Source of the DNA: JAHFRG01 sp036522275
Lineage (GTDB): Bacteria; Pseudomonadota; Gammaproteobacteria; Burkholderiales; JAHFRG01
NCBI GenBank assembly: GCA_036522275.1
Contig: DATDGC010000081.1
Location: 1-43,902, forward strand
DNA: 43,902 nt
Direction: 5' to 3'
The notes under the pieces were generated by a model. The model was not told where the DNA came from. It did not search any database and saw nothing but the letters and a program-made list of their open reading frames with translations. Position 1 is the stretch's first letter; every line of letters starts with the position of its first letter. Both the position numbers and the translations under genes were made by a program. Shown here in pieces: positions 1-8,765 of the stretch.

Positions 1-1181
1 GCGATCCGGCTCATGTTGCCGCGCTCCTTGTTGATGTGGTGCCTGAAGTAGACGCGCTCAAACGCATCGCGCGCCTCGCGCAGGCTGACATCCAGCGGTA
101 GCGCATGGTCCGCGACCTGCGGTTCAATATCGAATTGCGCCAGCACACGGTTCACTTCGTCGAGGCTGATTTCCTCTTCGAGAGAAGTGAGCGCCAGAGT
201 CTTTACCGCGTTTTCCAATTGAATCAAGTTGCCGGGCCAAGAGTAATTGCGCAACGCGTTAAGCGCCGAGGTACTGAATTCGCGCAGCGGCGCCTCGGCC
301 GCTTCGACACAACGTGACAGCATGAGCCTTGCAAGATCGGGAATGTCTTCACGGTGCTCGCGCAGACTGGGAACGCCCAGGGTGAGCACGCTTAGCACCT
401 GATAAAGGCTCGCGTCAAACTGGCCCTGACTCACCAACTCGGGCAGCGCTTTCGAGGTGGCGCACACCAGGCGCACGTTGTACTTGCCAAGTTTGCTAAC
501 GAGCAATATCAGCCCTTTTTGCTCCTGTTTGCTGAGCTCGCCGATTTCGCTCAAGAACAGCAACCCATCGTGCGCCTGATGCAACAAATCGAGCGGCGCG
601 TCAACAAGCTGCGCGTAGTTTTCAGGGATGCTCCATTGCGTGTTGGGCTGATGCAGGAAGCGCGCGCATAGCTCGACTCCGCACCCCACTTCTCCGACCA
701 GCAACAGTGGCAGATTGAGATTGGCGATCTGTTCCATACGCTTTTTGAGCTCGGCGATTTGCGGCGACTTGCCCAGGCTTGCCAGCGATAGCTGCTGCTG
801 AGGTTGCACCGTGCCACGCTTAAGCACGCGGCCCACCGTGTTTAGGAGTTTTTGCATGGCGATGGGTTTTTCCAGGAAATCAACCGCGCCGATGCGCGTT
901 GCCTCCACTGCTGAATCTATGGTGCCATGTCCCGACATCATCACCACTGGCATGGTGAGCTGCCCGCTGCTCGCCCACTCCTTGAGCAGCGTGATGCCGT
1001 CGGTATCCGGCATCCAAATATCCAGCAACACCAGATCCGGACGCGCCTCCATGCGCTGGGCGCGCGCCTGGCTGGCATTTTCAGCAAGCTTGACCTCGTA
1101 GCCTTCGTCCTCGAGGATTTCCGAAAGCAGCTCGCGTATGCCTACTTCATCATCTACGATCAAAATCTGGTTGGATGCCAT
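1..1181 (-). CDS. ntrX: NtrX-like response regulator with degenerate AAA+ domain (3' end outside window)
   Basis: Partial gene: 393 codons are visible from ATG at 1181, and the reading frame runs off the left edge. Residues 1-120 form an intact receiver: DD at 10-11, phospho-acceptor D54 (LVLLDIWMP), S83 in MMSGHG and K105 in EKP. Residues 135-330 align with a sigma-54 AAA+ domain but look inactive. Walker A reads GEVGCGVE (163-170) where GESGTGKE is usual. The stretch that should carry the GAFTGA loop is missing, Walker B is LLFLSEIGEL with S for D, and LYYRL is LYQVL, so the arginine finger is gone. The family-typical GVPSLREHREDIPDL (269-283) and YSWPGN remain. A Fis-type HTH is just starting (ERGNMSRIA) at the edge. 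It starts 13 bp after the ntrY stop, so it is the second gene of a sensor-regulator operon. Family knowledge: NtrX partners NtrY in nitrogen or redox control. Inference: this protein probably regulates by DNA binding without driving sigma-54 open-complex formation. Confidence 0.9.
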   Translation of the reverse strand, partial: MASNQILIVDDEVGIRELLSEILEDEGYEVKLAENASQARAQRMEARPDLVLLDIWMPDTDGITLLKEWASSGQLTMPVVMMSGHGTIDSAVEATRIGAVDFLEKPIAMQKLLNTVGRVLKRGTVQPQQQLSLASLGKSPQIAELKKRMEQIANLNLPLLLVGEVGCGVELCARFLHQPNTQWSIPENYAQLVDAPLDLLHQAHDGLLFLSEIGELSKQEQKGLILLVSKLGKYNVRLVCATSKALPELVSQGQFDASLYQVLSVLTLGVPSLREHREDIPDLARLMLSRCVEAAEAPLREFSTSALNALRNYSWPGNLIQLENAVKTLALTSLEEEISLDEVNRVLAQFDIEPQVADHALPLDVSLREARDAFERVYFRHHINKERGNMSRI

Positions 1182-1194
1182 TTGCCTGTCTTAC

Positions 1195-3318
1195 TCATGC
1201 CGCGTGCGCCAGCGGCAGCGAAATGCTGACGCAGGCACCGTGCGGTTTGATATTTTCGATGTGGATGACACCGCTGTGCTCGTCAACGATTCTCTTGACG
1301 ATGGCAAGTCCCAGCCCGGTACCCTTAGGCTTGCTCGTCACGTAGGGCTCGAACAGCCGTGTCATCAGCTGCTCTGGAAATCCGCTGCCATTATCCTGGA
1401 TGCTCAACTGGATGCGGCCTCCTTGCGCTTCGGTGCGCACCAGGATGCTCGCGGTGGGCACATCAGCAAGCGCGTCCTGGGCGTTTTGCAAAAGGTTATG
1501 AATGACCTGGCGCAACTGTGTCTTGTCGCCCATAGCCTGCGGCAGCTTGGGTGCAAGATCAAGCTTGATGGTCAACGCCGGCGATTCATAAAGCGCCAAC
1601 ACTTCGCGCAGCAAATTGTTGAGATCGATTGGCTGCAGGCTGAGCTCGGTCGTGCGTGCGTAATCGCTGAATGCATCCACCATGTTTTGCATGGCCGCCA
1701 CCTCGCTGATGATGGTTTGCGTTGAACGTTTCAAGATTTCCAAATCCGGCTTGTCGAGCTTGTCCGCCAACTTGTGCTTAAGCCGTTCGGCGGAGAGCTG
1801 GATGGGCGTGAGCGGATTTTTGATTTCATGCGCCAAGCGTCGCGCCACTTCGCCCCAGGCCGCATTGCGCTGCGCCTGCAATAAATGAGTGATGTCGTCA
1901 AACACCACCACATAGCCGGATTGCACCGCGCCAGAGAGGTTGCTGCCGCGCAACAGCAGCACACGGGTTCCGGATTTTCCCGGGTATTCCACCTGATTCT
2001 CCCATTCGTCAGCAACAGATTGCCTGAACGAGGCGAGAATCTGCTCACTCAGGGCGCGCAGCGCAATATTGCCTGTACCCCATTCCTCCAGGCTGGTCCC
2101 GCGCAATTGTGCAAACTCAGTCTCCAGGATATGGGCCGCGCTGAGATTTGCCGAACGCAGCCTGAAAGCTTCATCAAAGGCCAGCACCCCTGCGGACAAA
2201 TTGGCGAGCACACTTTCCAGGTAAGCTTTGGCAGTTTGCAGTTGCTCCTGATTACGTTCCGCGGCGGCCCTGGCTTCCGATAGCTGATGCGTCATGATGT
2301 TGAACGACTGCACTAATATGCCAAGCTCGTCATGGCTTTTTACCGGAGGCCGCTGGCTGAAATCGCCTTGCGCCACGGCGCGGGTGCCTTCCGCCAGGAC
2401 CTCGAGCGGGGCGCTCAAGCGTTCACTGATGAGAAACGCCAGCGCCAGGGCTGAGAGCCAGGCCAGCAGCAGGGTAAGCGTCAGCGTCAGCGCATAAAGA
2501 CGTTTTAATCCGGTACGGGAAAGGGAAAGCTCCTGGTAATCTCGATACACCGCCTGCACGGTCTCGGCATCTTGCGCCAATTGCTTAGGTACCGGTTGCA
2601 ACAGCTGCAGCACGCGGATGTCCTCGTTCAGGCTTAATACGTTCACCGGAACCACCACACGCAGGTACAGGCCTTTGCCGGGGACAGTCTCAATGGCGCT
2701 GTATGCCTGCTGCTGGCGAATTTGCTTCAGCAAAGCGGTGCTCGGCAAATCCGGCATTAAACCACTGCGCTCGCTGCTCGAAAAAGCGATGATGTTGCCG
2801 CGCTGGCTGAACAACGTGGCCTCCTGCACCCCGAGCTGCTCGCGCAGACTGTTGACCGCGGTGAGATGCTCAGCCGCCGGTAGTTCGGAAAGCGATAGCG
2901 CTGCCGTGTCCGCTTTCTTGTTCAGGTCTTTGAGCATGTTATCAAGCGTGGTGCGTCCCAGACTCAAGCCGCCTTCCAGCGCCTTGTCTACGCGCACATC
3001 GAACCAGGACTCGATGCTTTTCGCCAGGAACTGCACCGACACGCCGTACACCAGAGCCCCCGGCAGCACCGCCATCAGCGAAAAGAACAGCACCAGGCGC
3101 AAGGTAAGCTTGGAGCCGAATACGCGGGCAGCACGTTTCTTGCGCAACACCGACAACTGATAAACCACCAAGCCCAAAAGACACAAGGCAATCACGCCGT
3201 TTAGCGCCAGTAGCAGAGGATAATTCCGGGCGAACAACGCCGTGTTGGCGCTGGCGGTGGAGAGCAGAAACAGCAACACCGCGCCGAGGCCCAAGCACAG
3301 GATCAGGAAATATTTCAT
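1195..3318 (-). CDS. ntrY: NtrY-type membrane sensor histidine kinase
   Basis: This 707-residue kinase has hydrophobic segments near residues 4-22, 33-54, 72-97 and 273-297, with an extracytoplasmic loop between the last two. A HAMP segment follows (about 298-350), then a PAS-like region (365-480). The H box RRLAHEIKNPL places the phospho-accepting His at 497. An N box (LLQNAQDAL, near 606) and the G boxes DNGSGF and KGTGLGLAIV complete the ATP-binding domain. This is the usual NtrY layout. It would sense a membrane or redox/nitrogen cue, autophosphorylate and transfer to D54 of the downstream NtrX. It starts 13 bp after a DUF4390 gene, with which it probably shares a transcript beginning at or before rsmB. 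The kinase looks fully intact, in contrast to the damaged output domain of its partner. Confidence 0.93.
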   Translation of the reverse strand: MKYFLILCLGLGAVLLFLLSTASANTALFARNYPLLLALNGVIALCLLGLVVYQLSVLRKKRAARVFGSKLTLRLVLFFSLMAVLPGALVYGVSVQFLAKSIESWFDVRVDKALEGGLSLGRTTLDNMLKDLNKKADTAALSLSELPAAEHLTAVNSLREQLGVQEATLFSQRGNIIAFSSSERSGLMPDLPSTALLKQIRQQQAYSAIETVPGKGLYLRVVVPVNVLSLNEDIRVLQLLQPVPKQLAQDAETVQAVYRDYQELSLSRTGLKRLYALTLTLTLLLAWLSALALAFLISERLSAPLEVLAEGTRAVAQGDFSQRPPVKSHDELGILVQSFNIMTHQLSEARAAAERNQEQLQTAKAYLESVLANLSAGVLAFDEAFRLRSANLSAAHILETEFAQLRGTSLEEWGTGNIALRALSEQILASFRQSVADEWENQVEYPGKSGTRVLLLRGSNLSGAVQSGYVVVFDDITHLLQAQRNAAWGEVARRLAHEIKNPLTPIQLSAERLKHKLADKLDKPDLEILKRSTQTIISEVAAMQNMVDAFSDYARTTELSLQPIDLNNLLREVLALYESPALTIKLDLAPKLPQAMGDKTQLRQVIHNLLQNAQDALADVPTASILVRTEAQGGRIQLSIQDNGSGFPEQLMTRLFEPYVTSKPKGTGLGLAIVKRIVDEHSGVIHIENIKPHGACVSISLPLAHAA

Positions 3319-3331
3319 GCCGGGCTCCCGC

Positions 3332-3928
3332 TCATGGCGTAACCTCCCAGCGGTGCCAGTCCGAACTCAAGGTCCAATCATTCGATGCCAGCGCATTCAC
3401 CTGGAACGGCTTTGGCAGCTGCGACAGATCCAGTTTCATGCGCAATGCCGCAGCGTATTTCTGATCTTTTTCCAGCGCGTCCTTCTCCGCAACCAGGCGG
3501 TTATGTAATTGACTCATCACGTTCACCGCTTCTTCCAGCGTCGCGTAATTCTGATATAGCGTACCTACACTCAAGCGGTATTGCCGAGTAAGCGCGTTAT
3601 AGCTCAGCTTGAATTGCTGCCGCAACTCCACCACTTTTTGATCGAACCAGTACCATCGCGGACGTGTCAATTCAAATTCGGTTACGAAATACAAGGCGAC
3701 CCCTTTATTCAGCGCATCTTCCAGCGTATGGGTAAAACTGATATCAAAATCGGCATTGAGCCGGTAGCCATCGGTACCCGCCTCAAGTACTGCGCTGCGC
3801 ACCTGGATGCCTTCGGCAAACAAGCTCCCTGGCGCCAGAGCAAGCCCGAATAGAACCGCGCAGGCGAGTCTGCGCCAGAACGGCAAGATAAATCTAATTC
3901 TTGCTGAGCAGGGCGTAGAAAAAACCAT
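3332..3928 (-). CDS. DUF4390-family exported protein
   Basis: A protein of about 198 residues with a hydrophobic N-terminal segment (LACAVLFGLALAPGSLFA) that looks like a signal peptide, followed by a beta-rich domain with the DUF4390 pattern (ADFDISFTHTLEDALNKGV, RPRWYWFD, LSYNALTRQYRLS). The function is unknown. The family is commonly found between rsmB and ntrY in betaproteobacteria, as here. The start is uncertain: the frame is open far upstream inside rsmB. The tandem ATGs at 3931 and 3928 overlap the rsmB end by about 35 bp, and a TTG at 3886 would give the shortest form with a cleaner signal peptide. I chose 3928. Its location next to a sensor kinase suggests an envelope role connected to NtrY, but that is inference. 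Confidence 0.8.
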   Translation of the reverse strand: MVFSTPCSARIRFILPFWRRLACAVLFGLALAPGSLFAEGIQVRSAVLEAGTDGYRLNADFDISFTHTLEDALNKGVALYFVTEFELTRPRWYWFDQKVVELRQQFKLSYNALTRQYRLSVGTLYQNYATLEEAVNVMSQLHNRLVAEKDALEKDQKYAAALRMKLDLSQLPKPFQVNALASNDWTLSSDWHRWEVTP

Positions 3929-5153
3929 CATGCTGGCTGTCGGGTAGCAATTGGCTTTGTGTGTTGAGCGGCAGAAGCTTGGCGTTGTGGTGCCGTTCAA
4001 GAAATGCGTCAACTTGCAGGCGGTTTTCTTCGGCAAAAACCGAACACGTAACATATAGCAATTTACCACCTCTATCCAGGCATTGCCACAATGCGTCCAA
4101 GATGCGCCGCTGTGTGGCGGTAAATTGCGCGATGTCGCTTTCACGCCTCAACCACTTGATGTCCGGATGACGGCGTGCCACGCCGGAAGCCGAACAGGGA
4201 ACATCGGCGAGAACGCGCTGGAAGGGCGTGCCGTCCCACCAAGCCGAAGGATTCGCGGCGTCCCCGCAGACAACGCGCGCTTCAAGTTTCAACCGTCGCA
4301 AGTTTTCTTCGAGACGTCGTAATCGTTCGGCATCCTCATCCAGCGCGGTAAGTTCAGCGTCGGCCAACTCCAGAATATGTGTGGTCTTGCCGCCTGGAGC
4401 AGCACATGCATCGAGCACGCGCATGCCTGGTTGTACGTCTAGAAGCGGCGCCGCCAATTGGGCTGCTGCATCCTGAACCGATACCATTCCTTCGGCAAAA
4501 CCCGGGAGTTCTTTTACGGGAACGGCGCGCTTGAGCAGCAGCGCTTGTCCGCCAAGATCTTCTGCTTCAATGCCGGCGTTTTGCAGCAACGTTTGATAAC
4601 CCTGCTTGGTCACGGCGCGGCAGTTGACACGCAAGGTCATCGGCGGATGCAGGTTGGTGGCGGTCAAAATCGCATCATAGTCACGCGGGTATTGCGCTTT
4701 GAGTTTGTCTATCCACCATTGCGGATGCGAGTAGCGCCCGACTTCGTCAGCTGTGGCCAGCGCCTGCAGTGTTTCCCGCTTGCGCAGAAAGTTGCGCAAT
4801 ATTGCATTCACCAGGCCCATTGCGGGCCGTTGATTGAGCGCTGCTGCGGTTTTCACCGCATGGTCTACCACCGCATGCGGGGCGGCTCTTGTGTACTGCA
4901 GCTGATACAAGCCGACTAAAAGCAATGCGCGTAGCCGTTGCTCGCGTAAAGGTTTTTCCAGCAAATGTTCAAGCAGCGCCTGCAACTGCCCGTAAAAGCG
5001 CAGCGTGCCGCAACTCAAGTCTTGGATAACAGCGCGCTGCTGCGGGCTTAAGCCTGGGTGGTGTTGCCAGAAAGAGGAAAGAATGTGCGACAGATTGCGC
5101 CCGGCCAGGACCTGGCTCACCGCGAGGCTGGCCAGGCGTTGTACTTCAACCAT
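3894..5153 (-). CDS. rsmB: 16S rRNA (cytosine-967-C5)-methyltransferase RsmB
   Basis: 419 residues. The N-terminal 140 residues form the NusB-like RNA-binding domain. The C-terminal Rossmann methyltransferase carries the SAM-binding DACAAPGGKT (248-257), the motif IV cysteine C320 in ADVPCSASG and the catalytic motif VI cysteine C370 in YVTCS. It would methylate C967 of 16S rRNA using S-adenosylmethionine. Length and both active cysteines match the RsmB/Fmu family. It lies 21 bp downstream of htpX on the same strand, and its 3' end overlaps the likely start of the DUF4390 gene, which suggests translational coupling. Confidence 0.95.
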   Translation of the reverse strand: MVEVQRLASLAVSQVLAGRNLSHILSSFWQHHPGLSPQQRAVIQDLSCGTLRFYGQLQALLEHLLEKPLREQRLRALLLVGLYQLQYTRAAPHAVVDHAVKTAAALNQRPAMGLVNAILRNFLRKRETLQALATADEVGRYSHPQWWIDKLKAQYPRDYDAILTATNLHPPMTLRVNCRAVTKQGYQTLLQNAGIEAEDLGGQALLLKRAVPVKELPGFAEGMVSVQDAAAQLAAPLLDVQPGMRVLDACAAPGGKTTHILELADAELTALDEDAERLRRLEENLRRLKLEARVVCGDAANPSAWWDGTPFQRVLADVPCSASGVARRHPDIKWLRRESDIAQFTATQRRILDALWQCLDRGGKLLYVTCSVFAEENRLQVDAFLERHHNAKLLPLNTQSQLLPDSQHDGFFYALLSKN

Positions 5154-5174
5154 CGCATCCGCCGCGGGCGCGAT

Positions 5175-6023
5175 TTACGCTCTCGCCATAGCCAAAAGAC
5201 GGGCGATGCGCTCTTGCGTCGATGGATGGGTGCTAAACAACCCCTGTACACCGCCGCCGGAGAGCGGGTTGATGATCATCATCTGCGCAGTCTCCGGATG
5301 CATTTCGGCTGTTTCTATGGGCTGGCCGCGGGCGTAGCGCTCAATTTTCTCCAAAGCGGATGCCAGGGCTTGGGGATCACCCGAGACTTCGGCCCCACCT
5401 CGGTCGGCCTCGAATTCCCGTGCGCGGGAAATCGCCAGTTGAATCAACATCGCGGCAAGAGGCGCTACGATCATAATGAGCAGCGCCACCAGTGGGTGAA
5501 CGCCGCGCTCACTCTGTCTGCTCCCGCCAAACAGCATACCGAGCTGCGCTATAGAGGAGATCGCGCCAGCGATGGTCGCCGAAATTGTGGAAACAAGAAT
5601 GTCGTAGTGCTTGACGTGCGACAGCTCATGGCCCAGCACGCCACGCAACTCGCGTGGAGTAAGTAATTGCAATATTCCGGTCGTGGCGGCCAGCGCTGCA
5701 TGTTCAGGGTTGCGGCCAGTAGCAAAGGCGTTGGGCTGGGCTTCGTCAATCAAATACACTTTGGGCATCGGAAGGCTCGCGCGCTCTGCAAGCTCGCGCA
5801 CAGTGCTGTAGAGCCGGGGCGCACTTTGCTGATCCACTTCCTGGGCGTTATACATGCGCAACACCATTTTGTCCGAAAACCAGTACGCCCAGAGGTTCAT
5901 CACGGCGCCGAGGAGCAAAGCAATCGCCATCCCGGAAGCACCGCCCAGCAGCATGCCGACAGCGCCAAACAAAGCCATGATAGCGGCCATCAGCAAAGAG
6001 GTTTTGAGCCAGTTTCCAAACAT
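5175..6023 (-). CDS. htpX: Membrane zinc metalloprotease HtpX
   Basis: 282 residues with two hydrophobic hairpin segments at the N-terminus (about 8-50). The zinc-binding HELSH is at 132-136, the third zinc ligand lies in the EFEAD stretch (203-207), and two further membrane segments fall at about 145-165 and 178-198. HtpX is an M48-family protease that cleaves damaged or misassembled inner-membrane proteins, usually together with FtsH. The gene sits between fmt and rsmB, a normal neighbourhood in betaproteobacteria. The gap to fmt is 83 bp, so a separate promoter is possible. Confidence 0.95.
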   Translation of the reverse strand: MFGNWLKTSLLMAAIMALFGAVGMLLGGASGMAIALLLGAVMNLWAYWFSDKMVLRMYNAQEVDQQSAPRLYSTVRELAERASLPMPKVYLIDEAQPNAFATGRNPEHAALAATTGILQLLTPRELRGVLGHELSHVKHYDILVSTISATIAGAISSIAQLGMLFGGSRQSERGVHPLVALLIMIVAPLAAMLIQLAISRAREFEADRGGAEVSGDPQALASALEKIERYARGQPIETAEMHPETAQMMIINPLSGGGVQGLFSTHPSTQERIARLLAMARA

Positions 6024-6106
6024 TGCTTTTCCTTTCCCCTCAAGTTGTCGCCGTTTTGCTTAGAGTGCGCCGGCGAAGATTTAGATAATGCTTGAGCGCG
6101 AAAAAT

Positions 6107-7036
6107 TCAAGGGCCAAAACGTTGTCCGGGTTTTAAGGCAAAGCCTGACAAAAACGCCTGTACCGGCAGACGCCTGCCCCCGGGTTTTTGCAATTCCTCA
6201 AGCCGCAGCCCGCCGTTGCCGCAAGCGACCACAATATTCTCCCGATCCACACTGACGATTTGTCCTGGCTTACCTGCCACTGCGTTTACAACGCGCGCTT
6301 TCCAGATTTTCAGGGTTTCTCCATTGAACGAGGTAAAAGCCCCGGGCAACGGGTTGAACGCGCGTACCGCGCGCTCGATTTGGGCTGCTTCCTGCTGCCA
6401 ATCTATCGCTGCTTCGGCCTTGTCTATCTTCGCCGCATAGCTTGCGCCAGCCTCAGGCTGGGGTTGCGCTATCAGCTCGCCCTGCTCAAGCTTGTGCAAA
6501 GCGCTCACGATACATTCTCCGCCTAGTTGCGCAAGCTTGTCATGCAGGGTTTGTGCGGTGTCGTCAGCCGTGATTTTCACGCGCCGTTGCAAAAGTATCG
6601 GGCCGGTATCCAAGCCTTCGTTCATCAGCATGATGGTGATTCCGGTTTCCTTGTCTCCTGCAAGCAGCGCGCGCTGGATCGGCGCGGCACCCCGCCACCG
6701 CGGCAGCAGCGAGGCGTGGATATTGATGCAGCCCAAGCGCGGCAAGGCAAGCACTTGCTGCGGCAGGATCAATCCATAAGCCGTGACCACCATGACGTCC
6801 GGGGTAAGCGCTTTGAGCCGTTCCAGGGTTTCCGGGTGTTTGAGTGTAGTCGGCTGCAGCACAGTGAGCCCACGGCCTGCCGCCTGTTGTTTCACCGCAC
6901 TCGGGGAGGTTTTCATCCCGCGTCCGGTGGGGCGGTCGGGTTTAGTAAGCACTAGGGAAATGTCGAAACCGGCAAGCAGCAAACATTGCAACGCCTGTGC
7001 CGCAAATTCCGGAGTTCCAGCGAAGACGATCTTCAT
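6107..7036 (-). CDS. fmt: Methionyl-tRNA formyltransferase
   Basis: 309 residues. It transfers a formyl group from 10-formyltetrahydrofolate to Met-tRNA(fMet), giving the initiator used in translation. The catalytic triad is visible as N105 and H107 in NIHASLLP and D143 in GLDTGPIL. The SLLPRWRGAAPIQRA loop is characteristic, and the C-terminal tRNA-binding domain covers about 205-309. Its ATG overlaps the def stop codon by one base (TAATG), so the two genes are translationally coupled. Confidence 0.97.
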   Translation of the reverse strand: MKIVFAGTPEFAAQALQCLLLAGFDISLVLTKPDRPTGRGMKTSPSAVKQQAAGRGLTVLQPTTLKHPETLERLKALTPDVMVVTAYGLILPQQVLALPRLGCINIHASLLPRWRGAAPIQRALLAGDKETGITIMLMNEGLDTGPILLQRRVKITADDTAQTLHDKLAQLGGECIVSALHKLEQGELIAQPQPEAGASYAAKIDKAEAAIDWQQEAAQIERAVRAFNPLPGAFTSFNGETLKIWKARVVNAVAGKPGQIVSVDRENIVVACGNGGLRLEELQKPGGRRLPVQAFLSGFALKPGQRFGP

Positions 7037-7539
7037 TACATGACTTTGCGCTGCATTTTTTTTAGCTTGTTGAGAATCCGCGCTTGCTTGAGGCGGGACA
7101 GGTATTCGACAAATACCTTGCCTTTGAGATGATCCATCTCATGCTGGATGCACACCGAGAGCAGTCCGTCGGCGTCCAGCTTAAACGGTTTGCCTTCGCG
7201 GTCCAGCGCCCGTACCGTGATACATTCGGCACGCTTCACTTTTTCAAAAATTCCCGGCACCGAAAGACACCCTTCCTCGCAATCGGAAACTCCGGAGCTT
7301 GCGAGAATTTCAGGATTGATGAACGTGTGCAGCTTGTCGCGTGCTTCCGAAGTGTCGATTACAATAACTTGCTTGTGCACATCCACTTGGGTTGCGGCAA
7401 GCCCCACGCCCGGGGCGGCGTACATGGTTTCCGCCATGTCCGCTACCAGTTTACGAACCGGGTTATTCACACTTGCAACCGCCTTGGCGAGTGTGTGCAG
7501 TCGTGGGTCCGGGTATTGCAGAATTTTTAAAATCGCCAT
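7036..7539 (-). CDS. def: Peptide deformylase
   Basis: 167 residues. It removes the N-formyl group from nascent proteins, acting after Fmt. All three family motifs are intact: GVGLAATQ (44-51), EGCLS with metal ligand C91, and HEMDH with ligands H133 and H137 and catalytic E134. It is the first gene of the def-fmt unit and overlaps fmt by one base. Its start faces the divergent LysM gene across 123 bp, which must hold promoters for both directions. Confidence 0.97.
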   Translation of the reverse strand: MAILKILQYPDPRLHTLAKAVASVNNPVRKLVADMAETMYAAPGVGLAATQVDVHKQVIVIDTSEARDKLHTFINPEILASSGVSDCEEGCLSVPGIFEKVKRAECITVRALDREGKPFKLDADGLLSVCIQHEMDHLKGKVFVEYLSRLKQARILNKLKKMQRKVM

Positions 7540-7553
7540 TTGTGCTTGCTAAT

Positions 7554-7581
7554 TTAACAAACCACATGCAGAATTTATACT
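7554..7581 (+). promoter_or_regulatory. Candidate sigma-70 promoter for the LysM-dprA-topA direction
   Basis: A TTAACA -35 (7554-7559, 5/6) and a TATACT -10 (7576-7581, 5/6) are separated by 16 bp in the def/LysM divergent region. This is a pattern match only. Confidence 0.4.
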
Positions 7582-7662
7582 AACTCCTGATTTCTTATGG
7601 CGTATGCTACACTTTGAGTATCCCAGGATTTCGGGTTTGAACTTCTGCAAGCGGGGATTTCG

Positions 7663-8736
7663 ATGCCTAATTTTATTATTATATCGCTGATTCTGATTTC
7701 GAGTTTGCTCTCGGCGCGGGCTTTGGCCGAGGAGCCTATCAGGATGCAAGACAACCCTCCGGACCGCTATGTCGTGGTCAAGGGTGACACCCTGTGGGGG
7801 ATCTCAGGGCGTTTCCTCAAAGATCCTTGGCAGTGGCCACAAGTCTGGGGCATGAACCGGGAGCAAATCAAAAACCCGCACCTGATCTACCCCGGCGATA
7901 TTATCGTGCTCGATCTTTCGAGCCAACCCCCCGCCCTGCGCCTGGTGAGAGGAGAGCAGATAGGGGGAGGGGTTGTTGGGGGTAGAGAAACCGTTAAGCT
8001 AAGCCCGCGAGTGCGCGCAGAACCCAGGGAGCGCGCGCCCATACCCACTATCCCGGCATCCGCCATCGAGCCTTTCCTAAGCAAGCCGCTGGTGATCGAA
8101 GCGGGCGGTCTTGATGGTGCGCCGCGCCTCGTCGCCACCGAAGGCGAGCGTGTAGTGCTGGGCGCAGGTGATCGTGCGTATGTGTACAAACTGCCCACAG
8201 ACAAGGGCGTGGATTGGCAAATTTACCGTGCCGGCAAAACGCTCGTTGATCCGGACACCCGGGAAGTCCTTGGCTACGAAGCCATCTATCTCGGAGAAGC
8301 CAAGGTCATTAAATTCGAGGAGAGACTAGATACGGCTAGCCCCATCGAAATCACCAAATCCGCGCTCGAAATCAACATAGGCGACCGCCTGACCGAGGCC
8401 ACCAAGGTTGCAATCGATAATTACGTGCCGCATGCGCCTGAAAAATTAATCAAAGCGCGCATCATTTCGGCTTATGGAGGGCTCACTGAAGTCGGGCAAA
8501 ACGCTATCGTCACGCTCAACAAGGGAGCTCGCGATGGTATTGAGAGAGGACATGTGCTGGCGCTATACCGCCGCTCGCCGCCAGCCAAAAACAAAAAGGG
8601 CGAAATCATCCTGCGCATCCCCGATGAGCGCTACGGGCTGTTAATGATTTTCCGCACCTTTGATAAAGTCTCCTACGCGCTGGTAATGCAGATCACCCGC
8701 CCGGTGCATGTGCTGGACGTGGCACAGACGCCCTGA
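7663..8736 (+). CDS. Exported LysM-domain protein
   Basis: 357 residues. A signal peptide (IIISLILISSLLSARALA, up to about residue 22) leads into one LysM module at about 34-86, with the typical VVVKGDTLWGIS start and IKNPHLIYPGDIIVL end. LysM binds peptidoglycan N-acetylglucosamine chains. The rest, about 100-357, has no catalytic motif that I recognise. It is beta-rich with a KGARDGIERGHVLALYR stretch, as in related proteins next to dprA in betaproteobacteria. It is probably periplasmic and wall-bound. dprA starts 29 bp downstream, so co-transcription is likely. Confidence 0.9.
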   Translation: MPNFIIISLILISSLLSARALAEEPIRMQDNPPDRYVVVKGDTLWGISGRFLKDPWQWPQVWGMNREQIKNPHLIYPGDIIVLDLSSQPPALRLVRGEQIGGGVVGGRETVKLSPRVRAEPRERAPIPTIPASAIEPFLSKPLVIEAGGLDGAPRLVATEGERVVLGAGDRAYVYKLPTDKGVDWQIYRAGKTLVDPDTREVLGYEAIYLGEAKVIKFEERLDTASPIEITKSALEINIGDRLTEATKVAIDNYVPHAPEKLIKARIISAYGGLTEVGQNAIVTLNKGARDGIERGHVLALYRRSPPAKNKKGEIILRIPDERYGLLMIFRTFDKVSYALVMQITRPVHVLDVAQTP

Positions 8737-8765
8737 GTTAATCCGCTTGGCTGCCCGCATAATAT

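Noticed and set aside
1138..1725. A 195-codon plus-strand frame opposite ntrY.
   Set aside because: It is a shadow of the G+C-rich ntrY coding strand, with no recognisable domain and no start signal.
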